Positions 7,825-16,018 of a stretch of 31,222 bases of DNA are shown here, piece by piece. Origin of the DNA: JANXXV01 sp038200305 (GTDB lineage: Bacteria > Acidobacteriota > Terriglobia > Bryobacterales > Bryobacteraceae); contig JBBPYD010000080.1 of the NCBI GenBank assembly GCA_038200305.1, forward strand, positions 1 to 31,222, in the 5' to 3' direction. Each line of letters starts with the position of its first letter. Position 1 is the stretch's first letter. Under the pieces are notes generated by a model. That model saw only the letters and a program-made list of their open reading frames with translations. It was not told the DNA's origin and did not search any database. Both the position numbers and the translations under genes were made by a program.

Positions 7825-8262
7825 CTATAAATTTAGGCAAGGAGCGGCTTCGGTCGGCGACGGCTTCTCCGTTTTGCACATTAGCCAGATTGTTTCTAGG
7901 AGAGGCGTCTCGGCGGAAACCGTTACCTGGTCGGTTATCTGTCCCACCTCGAGCGTAAAATCGACCGTGAGCGTCTGCGCCACACCAAGAGTGACGTTCT
8001 CGCGAACTGCTGTCTTAAAGCGCGGCCCTGTTGCCGTCAGCCTGTAGGTTCCGGGCGGAAGGTAGGGCATCGCATAGACACCGGCCGAGGTCGTCTGAGC
8101 CACTGTTTCGGCATTAGTGCCCGTATTTATGGCTCTTACGGTGGCTGCGGGGATTGCCGAAGCTGAAGGATCCATCACGGTCCCGTTGAACTGACCGCGT
8201 TCACCCTGAGCGAAAACGATACTCACTCCGAGTACAAGCAAGAAAGTGTTTTTGTATCTCAC
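7825..8262 (-). pseudogene. Truncated TonB-dependent receptor (CNA-B-type N-terminal domain only)
   Basis: The start is GTG at 8262, with a perfect AGGAGG (complement of 8270-8275) 7 nt upstream. It encodes a signal peptide (RYKNTFLLVLGVSIVFAQ) and a carboxypeptidase-regulatory-like/CNA-B domain: GTVMDPSASAIPAATVRAIN, then YAMPYLPPGTYRLTATGPRF, then GQITDQVTVSAETPLLET. That is how the very large TonB receptors of Solibacter-type Acidobacteria begin. Homology stops right after ETPLLET (about 7891), where the plug domain should start. The remaining 22 residues are unrelated. A full receptor would be roughly 1000 residues or more, so plug and barrel have been lost. The secretion signal and ribosome binding site are still intact, so a short secreted peptide could be made. 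Confidence 0.8.
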
Positions 8263-8565
8263 GAGAAGACCTCCTGGAACTATTTCTTGGTTCCATTCGC
8301 GCCGGCATTGGTCCGGCAGGCAGTGCAAAAACGATATCTTCTAATTCTTTGTGTCAAGCAAAGCCGGCCCCAACTTCGTCGAGGCGCGCACTATGGAGAC
8401 TGCATCGTGGTACCGTTGGGTCGCCGGCCGGGAGACTCAACGGAATGTCGAAGAGCAACTGTTCACAGTAGTGTCAATACTCTCTGTGTTGCTTGCTCAT
8501 ATCGCTTTGGGGCAGAATGCAAACGAATTTCGGGGCTACAAAATCGGGCGTTACGTGGTGATGCC

Positions 8566-8926
8566 GCAATCGCAACCAATGCGGCAGATCAGAGCGCCAA
8601 GAGGCAATTCGCCCATTTGACGGCATTCAACGGGGATGATGGCTTTGTTTACACTGCGCCCGTCGGCAAGTTCAAGCCGAACGCCTGGGGTCTGTATGAC
8701 ATGATCGGCAATGCCTTGGAGTGGTGCTCGGACTACTACGGCGAGTATCCTGACGGTGCCGCGGTTGATCCGAAGGGACCTACTAAAGGCGACAAGATCG
8801 GCGCCCGCGTCCTACGGGGTGGCTCATGGTATAACCGCCCACAGGACATCCGCTTGGGCTTCCGACACTCACACGCAGCGAACTACCAACTCAATTGGTT
8901 TCCGTTTAGCCCTGGATCCTCGGTGA
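8566..8926 (+). pseudogene. Formylglycine-generating-enzyme-type (SUMF1/FGE-sulfatase) C-terminal fragment, frameshifted
   Basis: In one frame the sequence reads NAADQSAK, then YTAPVGKFKPNAWGLYDMIG, NALEWCSDYYGEYPDGAAVD and RVLRGGSWYNRPQDIRLGFR. These are hallmark FGE-sulfatase motifs (GLYDM.GN..EW..D, VLRGGSW). Around 8885-8895 the frame is lost; the expected ending NSIGFRLALDP appears in the next frame with TGA at 8924-8926. The N-terminal half of the domain is not recognisable upstream. This is therefore a remnant with at least a 5' loss and one frameshift. Intact relatives are either copper-dependent formylglycine generators for sulfatases or iron-dependent oxidases and kinase-linked domains. 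The fragment should be inactive. Confidence 0.75.
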
Positions 8927-9152
8927 CCCGGATTATTCGCGGAAAACGCCGTTCCGTTTGCCGATCCTACAAGGGACATCAAGCCGGCGTGCCGTTGGTG
9001 GCCGGAGTGGACGCCGATGTCTCGTCGATGGAGGCATGCACTCGCGGCAAGGTTTATGGTTTATTCGCGGCAAAGATATGGCTTAAGTCACAGATAGGCG
9101 TGGTAGGATTTGCGTGATGCGTTTTTTCATTACCGGGCAGGCTGATTGATGG

Positions 9153-9935
9153 ATGTCTATCCCGCTGATTGAATACCAAAACATTACGGTTTGCCGCGGG
9201 GAAAAGGTGGCGCTCGATTCCATCACCCTGTCAATCGGAGCTGGCGAACATGTGGCGATTCTGGGGCCAAACGGCTGCGGAAAATCGACACTCATCAAAA
9301 CGATGACGCGCGAGTGTTACCCGCGGCTGGACGGGCCGGGATCGTGGATGCGGATTTTGGGGCAGGACACTTGGAATGTATTCGATTTACGCGCCATGCT
9401 GGGCATCGTTTCCAACGATCTGATGCAGAGTTGCACACGCGATTACTCCGGCCGGGAAATCGTGCTGTCCGGATTCTTCAGCAGCATCGGGATCTGGCCG
9501 AATCATCACGTGACGGCGGAGATGGAGCGGAAGACAGACCAGCTTTTGAAAGATCTGGAGATTGCGCATCTGGCGGATGCGAACGTGAACGAGCTCTCTT
9601 CCGGTGAAGCGCGCCGCATCTTAATTGCACGGGCGCTGGTGCACGAGCCGAAGGCCCTGGTGCTGGACGAGCCCACGGCCAGTCTGGATTTCCATGCCAT
9701 TCATGAGTTGCGGGAGATTCTACGAAAGATCGCGCAGGCCGGCACCAGTATCGTTTTGGTGACCCATCACTTGCCAGACATCATTCCCGAGATCGGCCGT
9801 GTGATTCTGCTGAAGGGCGGACAGGTGCTGCGGGACGGGCCCAAGCAGGACGTGCTGACATCGGCGGCGTTATCGGATCTGTTCCGCACACCTGCCCAGG
9901 TTGTGGAACGCGATGGGTATTATCAAGTCTGGTGA
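9153..9935 (+). CDS. ABC transporter ATP-binding protein (stand-alone, YlmA/ModF-like)
   Basis: 260 aa, a complete single ATPase domain. It has Walker A GPNGCGKST (residues 38-46), Q-loop region around residues 85-95 (VSNDLMQ), signature LSSGE (148-152), Walker B ALVLDEP with Glu173, D-loop SLD, and H-loop TH (204-205). Length and the DGPKQDVLTSAALSDLF tail fit the FepC/YlmA group of iron- or metal-type cassettes. No permease or binding-protein gene is adjacent. It may therefore work with partners encoded elsewhere, or be a soluble regulator-type ABC protein. A degraded region lies upstream, so an original operon partner could have been lost. Confidence 0.85.
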   Translation: MSIPLIEYQNITVCRGEKVALDSITLSIGAGEHVAILGPNGCGKSTLIKTMTRECYPRLDGPGSWMRILGQDTWNVFDLRAMLGIVSNDLMQSCTRDYSGREIVLSGFFSSIGIWPNHHVTAEMERKTDQLLKDLEIAHLADANVNELSSGEARRILIARALVHEPKALVLDEPTASLDFHAIHELREILRKIAQAGTSIVLVTHHLPDIIPEIGRVILLKGGQVLRDGPKQDVLTSAALSDLFRTPAQVVERDGYYQVW

Positions 9936-9973
9936 TAGAGCGATGGCGGGCCAAACCACTTGCGGAATTGCGT

Positions 9974-10048
<75 letters not shown>

Positions 10049-10099
10049 GGAATTGTGGGGTTCTCTTAAGGAATACCGCGTTCTGCCACTGCAAGTCAA

Positions 10100-11836
10100 T
10101 TACGGAATGATCGGAAGCAGCACATAAGACGGATACTGCTTTCCGTGATAGATGCGCTGGTTTGCGGCGCGCAGCTCGGTTTCGTCCGCGATGGGTCGAC
10201 CGGTGTTGGGATTGCGGTCGAATCGCGGAAAATTGCTGCTGGATATCTCAATCCGGATCTTGTGGCCGGCATGGAACACGTTGCTGGTAACACCGGCGTC
10301 AATCGCGATCTGGTAAATCTCGCCGGGCCGGGCAAGCACCGGCTGTTCCAGCGAGTTCCGGTAACGCAGCCGCAGGATTCCATCGGTCAGGTTCTGGGCC
10401 GATCCGTCCGGAAATACATCCACCAGCTTCGCCGTGAAATCGGTATCCGGTTGTGAAGTGGACGCATACAAGACCACACGAACAGGCCCGGTGACTTCCA
10501 CATCCTGCTTCAGAGCCGGCGTGGAAAATACAAGCACGTCATTTCGCGATTCAATGGACTTCTGATCCACCGGGCCCCAGGTAAAAATTTTCGGATTGCA
10601 GCAAGTAGCTCCGCCGTTGGTCGGCACCGGATGCCGCGGGTCGTAAACAAAATCGTCCACCAGGTCCGCCCGATGAGGCTCGCCCGTCAGCAGACCGTCG
10701 CCCTTAGCCGTATTCGCGTCCCCTTTCCCTGAGAGGTACAACGGAGTGTACCGGGTTCGCGCGAGCGGCCACTCCTGTTCATCCCTCCACTTGTTGGCGC
10801 CCATGACAAAGATGCGGACCCGCGGCTGCGGAAACTCTCTGGCCGGTTGCGGGCTCTTCAGCCAGTAATCAAACCATTCCATCTGATACCGGCGAATGGG
10901 AGCGCCCGAATCTTTGCCGAAGCCGGCGCCGGCGAACTTAATGGACATGTCGTGCGGCCACGGCCCAATCACGATGCGGCCGGCGGAGGTCTTTTTCGCA
11001 AGAATAGAAAAAGTTTCCAGATCGCTTTCCACGTAGTTGTCGAACCATCCGCCGACGGAAAATACCGGCACATGCACACGATCCAACTGCTCGCACGTGC
11101 TCATTGTTTTCCAGTACGAATCCAGATTCGGATGATCCAGAGCCTGCTGGAAGAAGTCGATGCGCTGCCCGGTTGCTGCGATGTCGGCTGTTCTTAAAGG
11201 GAGATGCCGGATGTAATCGGCGAACGCGGGCGGGTCGAATGAACGGAGACGCAAATTCTCCTCAAGCCACAGCAGCCGGTGTCCCAGCTTCATCGCACCC
11301 CCGTGCGAATAGAACCGGTCGCGATATTCATCCGAGCCGGAAACCACCGGAAAGATCGCCTTCAGATGAGGGTTGCCAGAGAGCGCCGCTTTCCACTGGA
11401 CAATACCGCGATACGAACCGCCGATCATTCCGATATTGCCGTTCGACCACGGCTGGCGGGCAATCCAGTTCAAGGTGTCGGAGCCATCGCCGGTTTCCTG
11501 CTGCAAGGGGCGGAATGTGCCTTCCGAGTCATAGCGGCCACGCACATCCTGCACTACCACGGCATATCCCCGCTCAACGAAGTGCCGGCTCCAGGCCGCT
11601 GAATCGGAGTTCTTGCCGTAAGGAGTGCGCAGCAGGATGGTGGGTAGTTTTGAGGCGCCGAACGGCTTGTAAATACGGGCGCTCAACCGAACGCCATCTT
11701 TCATGGGAACCTTAACTACTTTGTCGTCTATGGAGGGCGCCGAATTAGTTTTAGCGGGCTCCGCGCCAGACGGAACGGCGAACGCAAGATTTAGCGCACA
11801 CAGCAGCGCCGCGAAGGGCACGCACCCCTCATTCAT
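10100..11836 (-). CDS. Secreted CocE/NonD family hydrolase (X-Pro dipeptidyl-peptidase-like acylase)
   Basis: 578 aa from the ATG at 11836, which has GAAGGA at a workable distance; an ATG at 11848 would add four residues but crowds the ribosome binding site. The N-terminus is a probable signal peptide (PFAALLCALNLAFAVPSGAE). The alpha/beta-hydrolase fold shows LRTPYGKNSD, VVQDVRGRYDSEG, and the nucleophile elbow GGSYRG (Ser in GMIGGSYRG). A helical cap follows, and then the X-Pro C-terminal jelly-roll domain (FSTPALKQDVEVTGPVRVVL, GHKIRIEISSSNFPRFDRN). The candidate catalytic His is in the GPWPHD segment. The family includes cocaine esterase, glutaryl-7-ACA acylase and peptidases; the true substrate cannot be told. 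The gene directly follows the glycosyltransferase gene on the same strand. Confidence 0.88.
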   Translation of the reverse strand: MNEGCVPFAALLCALNLAFAVPSGAEPAKTNSAPSIDDKVVKVPMKDGVRLSARIYKPFGASKLPTILLRTPYGKNSDSAAWSRHFVERGYAVVVQDVRGRYDSEGTFRPLQQETGDGSDTLNWIARQPWSNGNIGMIGGSYRGIVQWKAALSGNPHLKAIFPVVSGSDEYRDRFYSHGGAMKLGHRLLWLEENLRLRSFDPPAFADYIRHLPLRTADIAATGQRIDFFQQALDHPNLDSYWKTMSTCEQLDRVHVPVFSVGGWFDNYVESDLETFSILAKKTSAGRIVIGPWPHDMSIKFAGAGFGKDSGAPIRRYQMEWFDYWLKSPQPAREFPQPRVRIFVMGANKWRDEQEWPLARTRYTPLYLSGKGDANTAKGDGLLTGEPHRADLVDDFVYDPRHPVPTNGGATCCNPKIFTWGPVDQKSIESRNDVLVFSTPALKQDVEVTGPVRVVLYASTSQPDTDFTAKLVDVFPDGSAQNLTDGILRLRYRNSLEQPVLARPGEIYQIAIDAGVTSNVFHAGHKIRIEISSSNFPRFDRNPNTGRPIADETELRAANQRIYHGKQYPSYVLLPIIP

Positions 11837-11851
11837 ACTAGATATCATCCT

Positions 11852-12922
11852 TCAAGCCGATGCTTTCAGCAATGTTTCCCAGTATTGCACCGCCACGGCG
11901 CCGACGGAATGGCGTTCCCGAATATAGCGGGCAGCTTCCCGGCCGATAGCACGCGCATAATCCGGAAATTCGCTGAGCAACAGCATCCATTCAGCCAGCA
12001 TGTCCTGCTCGGCAGAGCCTGGATCGACACGCACGCAGGCCGTCTCAGGGAACCGCGAGGTCTCAAGCCCAAGCGTCACCATCACTGGCTTGCCGATCCC
12101 CATTAGACGTATGGCGATTCCCGAGGTTTCCCCCGCGGCGGGGTAACGCAGATTGAGGCACGCATCCACGGACTGCGCGTTCGCCCAGAACTCGCGCTCG
12201 TCCGTGTAGCCGATGCGAACGATGCCGGGCTGATTGATTAGAGGCTCCATGGCTCGTGCAAGATCCGTGGACACACATTCGCCGGCGATGAGGAGTCCGA
12301 TATTCCTGGCTCGTTCGCGAATATCCCGATAGGCCCGCAGGACGGTGAGAACGCGTTTGGATTCCCTAAGATGACCGAAAACTCCAAACAGGAATGGACC
12401 GGAATTTCGCTTTGATCCGCCGATGGACGGCGCTTCGAAAAGATGGGGAATTTCCGTGATGCACGCGGACGGAGCGTGTGCGCGCACCATTGCGGCCGCA
12501 GCCGGATTGTGGACGACGATGGCACGGGACGTCTCCGCGATGCGCCGCAACATGGGATAGCGGAAGTATTCAACGCCCGCTCCAGATGCCGCGCGATTCA
12601 TCCAGAGCTGAGCCGCCAAATCGCGCGACCACTCGCCATAGTTGTAGATGAATTCAGCAATGTACTGCTCTTGCGTCAGCGACCCGAGGAAGAAATGCTG
12701 CAAGACAGCATCGTGCAGCACCACCACTCCAGGCTTGGCCAAGGCTCTGGCGTATATCCCGCGATGAAGCTGGTTGTTGCCTAGTTGGTAAAGATCCACG
12801 TCGGCATCCGGTGCATCGAGTTCCACGGCGCCGTGCTTCCTGAGCGCGCGCAACAGCGTTTCCGCATAGTCCGCGACGCCGGTGCGCGCCGGGGGAAGCG
12901 GAGAGAAGTAACCGGCTTTCAC
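11852..12922 (-). CDS. Glycosyltransferase family 4-like protein
   Basis: 356 aa from a GTG at 12922 that overlaps the stop of the upstream YggS gene (GTGA). Longer in-frame readings run into that gene and are not used. The N-terminus MKAGYFSPLPPARTGVADY is typical of GT4 enzymes that bind an acceptor in the first Rossmann domain. The C-terminal donor domain has FLFGVFGHLRESKRV, LLIAGE, GIVRIGYTDEREFW and the late RYPAAGETSGIAIRLMGIGKP, which takes the place of the usual E-x7-E motif. It probably transfers a sugar to a cell-surface glycan or lipid. Pairing with a PLP-homeostasis gene and a hydrolase gives no further hint of the product. Confidence 0.85.
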   Translation of the reverse strand: MKAGYFSPLPPARTGVADYAETLLRALRKHGAVELDAPDADVDLYQLGNNQLHRGIYARALAKPGVVVLHDAVLQHFFLGSLTQEQYIAEFIYNYGEWSRDLAAQLWMNRAASGAGVEYFRYPMLRRIAETSRAIVVHNPAAAAMVRAHAPSACITEIPHLFEAPSIGGSKRNSGPFLFGVFGHLRESKRVLTVLRAYRDIRERARNIGLLIAGECVSTDLARAMEPLINQPGIVRIGYTDEREFWANAQSVDACLNLRYPAAGETSGIAIRLMGIGKPVMVTLGLETSRFPETACVRVDPGSAEQDMLAEWMLLLSEFPDYARAIGREAARYIRERHSVGAVAVQYWETLLKASA

Positions 12923-13584
12923 GCTTTCTTTCTTCGCCCAAACAGAGCCGTACCCACCCGAATGTGCGTGGCGCCTTCTTCGATAGCGACCTCGAAGTCG
13001 TGTGACATGCCCATGGAGAGCCCGGTGAGCCGGTGCTCTTCGGCAAGTTCGCGCAAGCGCCGAAAATACGGGCGCGATGGTTCGGCATCTTCCGTCCACG
13101 GTGGCATGGTCATCAACCCAATCAGCTTCAGATGACCACAGGTTCCGACCGTTTCTATTAAACCGGATAACGCAGCCGGATCCGCACCGAATTTCGATTC
13201 CTCCCCGGAGAGCTTCACTTCCAGGAAAATCTCCAGCGGCTTTCCCGTGCTGTCAAGACGTTGGGCTAACTTCGGTGTGTCAACGGTCTGAACAACGTCG
13301 AACAGTTCCGCGGCGATATTCGATTTGTTCGACTGCAGATGTCCAATCAGATGAAATCGCGCGCCAGTCAAATTCGATACTTCGGCCGTCTTTCCTTCAA
13401 ACTCCTGCACGTAGTTTTCGCCGAATTCACGCAAGCCCAAGCCGTAGGCCTCGCAGATCACGGATGCAGGAAACAGCTTCGTGACGGCAACCAGGGTCAC
13501 GTCTTCACGCCGCCGTCCGCAACGCTGCACCGCGCACGCGATGCGTTCTTCCACGGCTTCCAGCCGGCTCTTCATCTGAGACAT
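12919..13584 (-). CDS. YggS/PROSC-type pyridoxal-phosphate homeostasis protein
   Basis: 221 aa from the ATG at 13584. An upstream in-frame reading to 13635 would overlap the divergent gene. Single-domain alanine-racemase-like TIM barrel: TLVAVTK with the PLP lysine Lys36, FGENYVQEFEGK, FHLIGHLQSNK, a LIGLMTMPPW strand, GLSMGMSHDFEVAIEEGATH and VRVGTALFG at the C-terminus. All are family signatures. The protein binds PLP and helps balance cellular PLP and amino acids; no enzymatic activity is established for the family. The start lies 7 nt past a TATTAT hexamer shared with the divergent gene, so the message is probably leaderless. Confidence 0.93.
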   Translation of the reverse strand: MSQMKSRLEAVEERIACAVQRCGRRREDVTLVAVTKLFPASVICEAYGLGLREFGENYVQEFEGKTAEVSNLTGARFHLIGHLQSNKSNIAAELFDVVQTVDTPKLAQRLDSTGKPLEIFLEVKLSGEESKFGADPAALSGLIETVGTCGHLKLIGLMTMPPWTEDAEPSRPYFRRLRELAEEHRLTGLSMGMSHDFEVAIEEGATHIRVGTALFGRRKKA

Positions 13585-13590
13585 CAATCC

Positions 13591-13597
13591 TATAATA
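13591..13597. promoter_or_regulatory. Overlapping bidirectional -10 element between divergent genes
   Basis: TATAATA reads as TATAAT on the plus strand (13591-13596) and as TATTAT on the minus strand (13597-13592). The two start codons are only 21 bp apart (13584 and 13606). The spacing from -10 to ATG is 9 nt on the plus side and 7 nt on the minus side. No -35 element or ribosome binding site is evident on either side. Confidence 0.55.
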
Positions 13598-13605
13598 GGG
13601 GGCAG

Positions 13606-15105
13606 ATGCCAAACGAAGCTGCCGAGGAGGCGCACCGCGCAATTCTACGCTTCCTGGAACGCAGCAAGACGCCCGTGCTGATTGAGCCTGGCGAAGGCCA
13701 AATCCCGCTCACGGGCGACTCCATTCACGTTGAGATTGCAAACGGCCGCCTGACGTTGCAGGCCTGGGATAAAGACCGCAATGTGGTGCGCAAAGTCACC
13801 GGCATTACGGAGGAAAAGACCGGCCGGTTGGATCTGACCGTGGAGCGCTTTGGAAAGCGGACCGGCACATTGCAGCTTCTGGATCTTGCGCAGCCGCAAA
13901 CACAATCGGCCAGCCGCCGGGGCGCGCGCCTTCACTACCGGGAAGTGTTTCGCCGGTCGTTATCTCGGCAATTCCCTAACTGGCATACCGTAGATCTGAC
14001 CACAGAGCAGGATCTGCAGCACAGTCTCTCCCCGGTGTATCCGAGGGCTTTCTTAAAGCACGGCACGTCTGGACTGGCGGCAATCGGCGCGGCGCCGGAG
14101 ACTGCGGATCCGAGCGGAATCTTGAGCTTCGGTCTGCTGTGGCTCGACTATCTGCGCAAGCGTGAGCCGAAAACCGCCATTAAGGGACTGGTGTTGTTTC
14201 TGCCCGCCGGGCAAGAGCGGACCACGTGCTTGCGGTTGTTATATCTGGATGAGAGCAAGGCCAGTTTCACGGTGTTTACGTGTTCGCCGGAAGGCTACGA
14301 ACAGCGCGTGGACATTCGCGACTACGGCAATCTGGACACGCATCTGCAAACGGTTCGCAAGCCTTCACCCATGACCCTTGCGGAAAGCGACACGTGGATC
14401 CGGCAATTGTGCCAAATTCCGGGGGTGGAGGCGATTGATTGCAACGATGGCTCGGTAAGCGTTCGGGTGCGCGGTTTGGAATTCGCAAACAGAACCGGTG
14501 AATCGTTCGTATTTGGACTCGAAACAAAGTACCCTGTGCGGGCATCTAACGTGCCGGAGATCGAGGCTCTGGCTCGCCACCTGTCCGTTCGGAGGAGCGG
14601 CAATCATCCTGACAGACGTAATCTCCTGTACCAAGTGAACACTGAGCAGTGGCTGGAATCGCAAGTCCGTGGGGCGTTGCAGGATTTGGATGCAGGCCTG
14701 ATCCCTGTTCCCCTTTACGGACAGGTTCCCGCGTTTGCGGGCGGCGAACGGGGCCTGATCGATTTATTAGCTGTGGACACCAGTGGGCGGCTGGTGGTAA
14801 TTGAGTTGAAAGCTTCGGAAGATATCCATTTGCCAATGCAGGCGCTGGACTACTGGATGCGGGTGAAGTGGCATGTGGACCGGGAAGAGTTTACCCCGAA
14901 TGGTTATTTTACGGGGATTTCGCTGGTGAAGCATCCGCCGCGGATGCTGTTGGTGGCTCCGGCATTGAGCTTCCATTCCAGCAGCGAAATAATACTTGGA
15001 TACTTGTCACCGTTGATTGACGTCGAAAGACTGGGTATCGCCATGAACTGGCGCTCTAATTTACAAGTAGTCTTTCGATTGGCAGGCTCGACTGGCGCTG
15101 CCTGA
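13606..15105 (+). CDS. Uncharacterised protein with C-terminal RecB/NucS-like PD-(D/E)xK nuclease motif
   Basis: 499 aa from the ATG at 13606, 9 nt past TATAAT. The first 370 residues match no family I can name; they include an alpha/beta segment with a long basic stretch (RRGARLHYREVFRRSLSRQF). Near the C-terminus the PD-(D/E)xK core is clear: Asp386 (GLIDLLAVD), Glu400-x-Lys402 in VVIELKAS, then QALDY with Gln412 and Tyr416, the Q-x3-Y motif of RecB-type nucleases. It ends in a beta-rich tail. This predicts a metal-dependent DNase activity, perhaps in repair or in defence. The downstream gene is 17 nt away on the same strand. The function is not known; the motif call is from sequence, the activity is inference. 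Confidence 0.7.
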   Translation: MPNEAAEEAHRAILRFLERSKTPVLIEPGEGQIPLTGDSIHVEIANGRLTLQAWDKDRNVVRKVTGITEEKTGRLDLTVERFGKRTGTLQLLDLAQPQTQSASRRGARLHYREVFRRSLSRQFPNWHTVDLTTEQDLQHSLSPVYPRAFLKHGTSGLAAIGAAPETADPSGILSFGLLWLDYLRKREPKTAIKGLVLFLPAGQERTTCLRLLYLDESKASFTVFTCSPEGYEQRVDIRDYGNLDTHLQTVRKPSPMTLAESDTWIRQLCQIPGVEAIDCNDGSVSVRVRGLEFANRTGESFVFGLETKYPVRASNVPEIEALARHLSVRRSGNHPDRRNLLYQVNTEQWLESQVRGALQDLDAGLIPVPLYGQVPAFAGGERGLIDLLAVDTSGRLVVIELKASEDIHLPMQALDYWMRVKWHVDREEFTPNGYFTGISLVKHPPRMLLVAPALSFHSSSEIILGYLSPLIDVERLGIAMNWRSNLQVVFRLAGSTGAA

Positions 15106-15122
15106 TACTGGAGGTCGAAATT

Positions 15123-15989
15123 ATGATGGGAACAAACATGATCAAACAGCTCCGGGATGCAATTTCCAACCTCAACCCGCAGGAGGTGCGCGAGATCGCG
15201 GACCGGCCTGTATCCATCAAGCTGCACGCGTCCAGCGTCGCGATGTATGAGGAGATGGAGAGCTTTTTTGCGCCGCCGGAGCTTTCGCGACAGAAGCATG
15301 CGGTGATGCACCACGTTCTGCAACGCGCGGGCGACTCTCCGGTTCCGGCTGCGATCGACATTTATGAAGAAGGAATTTCGCATCCGGATCACGCGTTTGT
15401 TTATGAGTCCGGCCATCCCAAGCGCGTTGTTGAAGATCTTATCCAGGCGAAGCCGGAATTGCAGCTTGCACTCGCGCGGAATGTCTTTCCCTTTCGCGAA
15501 GCCGTGGCCGATAGCATCATTAAAACGATTGCCAAGGAAAACGCGCTGTTTTCCTTGGCGACTGCCGTTCCTTCCATACTCCCGTTTGTTTCCCTTCCCT
15601 GGGCTATCGGCGAGTTTGCTTCCGACACAGCGTTCCTCACCATGAACCAGATACGGATGGCATTTCAGCTTGCGGGCGCGAGCGACCGGCCCATTGGATA
15701 CCGGGAGCAGAGGGCCGAGATGGCCTCTCTTGTCGGCGGTGCGTTCGGGTGGCGGGCGCTGGCTCGCGAGTTGGTGGCGCAGATCCCGATGGGTGGTGGA
15801 TTGATCCCGAAAACCGCGATTGCTTACGCCGGGACTTACGTGGTTGGCTTGTCGCTGGAACGCTATTACCGAATTGGTTATGGCTTTACACGCGACGAAC
15901 GCAAGGCCGCGTATGAAACCGCATTCCAGCATGGCAAGACGGTGGCAAAATCTCTGCTGGAGAGCGCCCGGTCCCGGCAGCCCGCTTAG
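15123..15989 (+). CDS. DUF697-like membrane-associated protein
   Basis: 288 aa; GGAGG 9 nt before the ATG. An N-terminal helical region includes VREIADRPVSIKLHA and VVEDLI. Then comes a hydrophobic hairpin (ALFSLATAVPSILPFVSLPW) and a C-terminal segment with IPMGGGLIPKTAIAYAGTYVVGLSLERYYRIG. The glycine-rich GLIPKTAIAYAGTYVVG stretch resembles DUF697 domains, usually found next to or fused with P-loop GTPases. No GTPase domain is present here. It is probably co-transcribed with the nuclease-motif gene. No function can be assigned from sequence. Confidence 0.6.
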   Translation: MMGTNMIKQLRDAISNLNPQEVREIADRPVSIKLHASSVAMYEEMESFFAPPELSRQKHAVMHHVLQRAGDSPVPAAIDIYEEGISHPDHAFVYESGHPKRVVEDLIQAKPELQLALARNVFPFREAVADSIIKTIAKENALFSLATAVPSILPFVSLPWAIGEFASDTAFLTMNQIRMAFQLAGASDRPIGYREQRAEMASLVGGAFGWRALARELVAQIPMGGGLIPKTAIAYAGTYVVGLSLERYYRIGYGFTRDERKAAYETAFQHGKTVAKSLLESARSRQPA

Positions 15990-16006
15990 AGTGTGATTGC
16001 GGGGGA

Positions 16007-16012
16007 TATACT
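16007..16012 (+). promoter_or_regulatory. -10 element immediately upstream of the Spy-like gene
   Basis: TATACT ends 6 nt before the ATG at 16019. No clear -35 is seen 17 bp upstream. The position predicts a leaderless transcript. Confidence 0.4.
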
Positions 16013-16018
16013 CAGGAA

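Noticed and set aside
7748..8047. A 99-codon plus-strand frame behind the orphan promoter
   Set aside because: It has no recognisable domain and is antisense to the TonB-receptor fragment; the translation looks like shadow sequence.
13339..13605. A 5' extension of the nuclease-motif protein
   Set aside because: It is antisense to the YggS-type gene. The ATG at 13606 follows a TATAAT and gives a sensible N-terminus.
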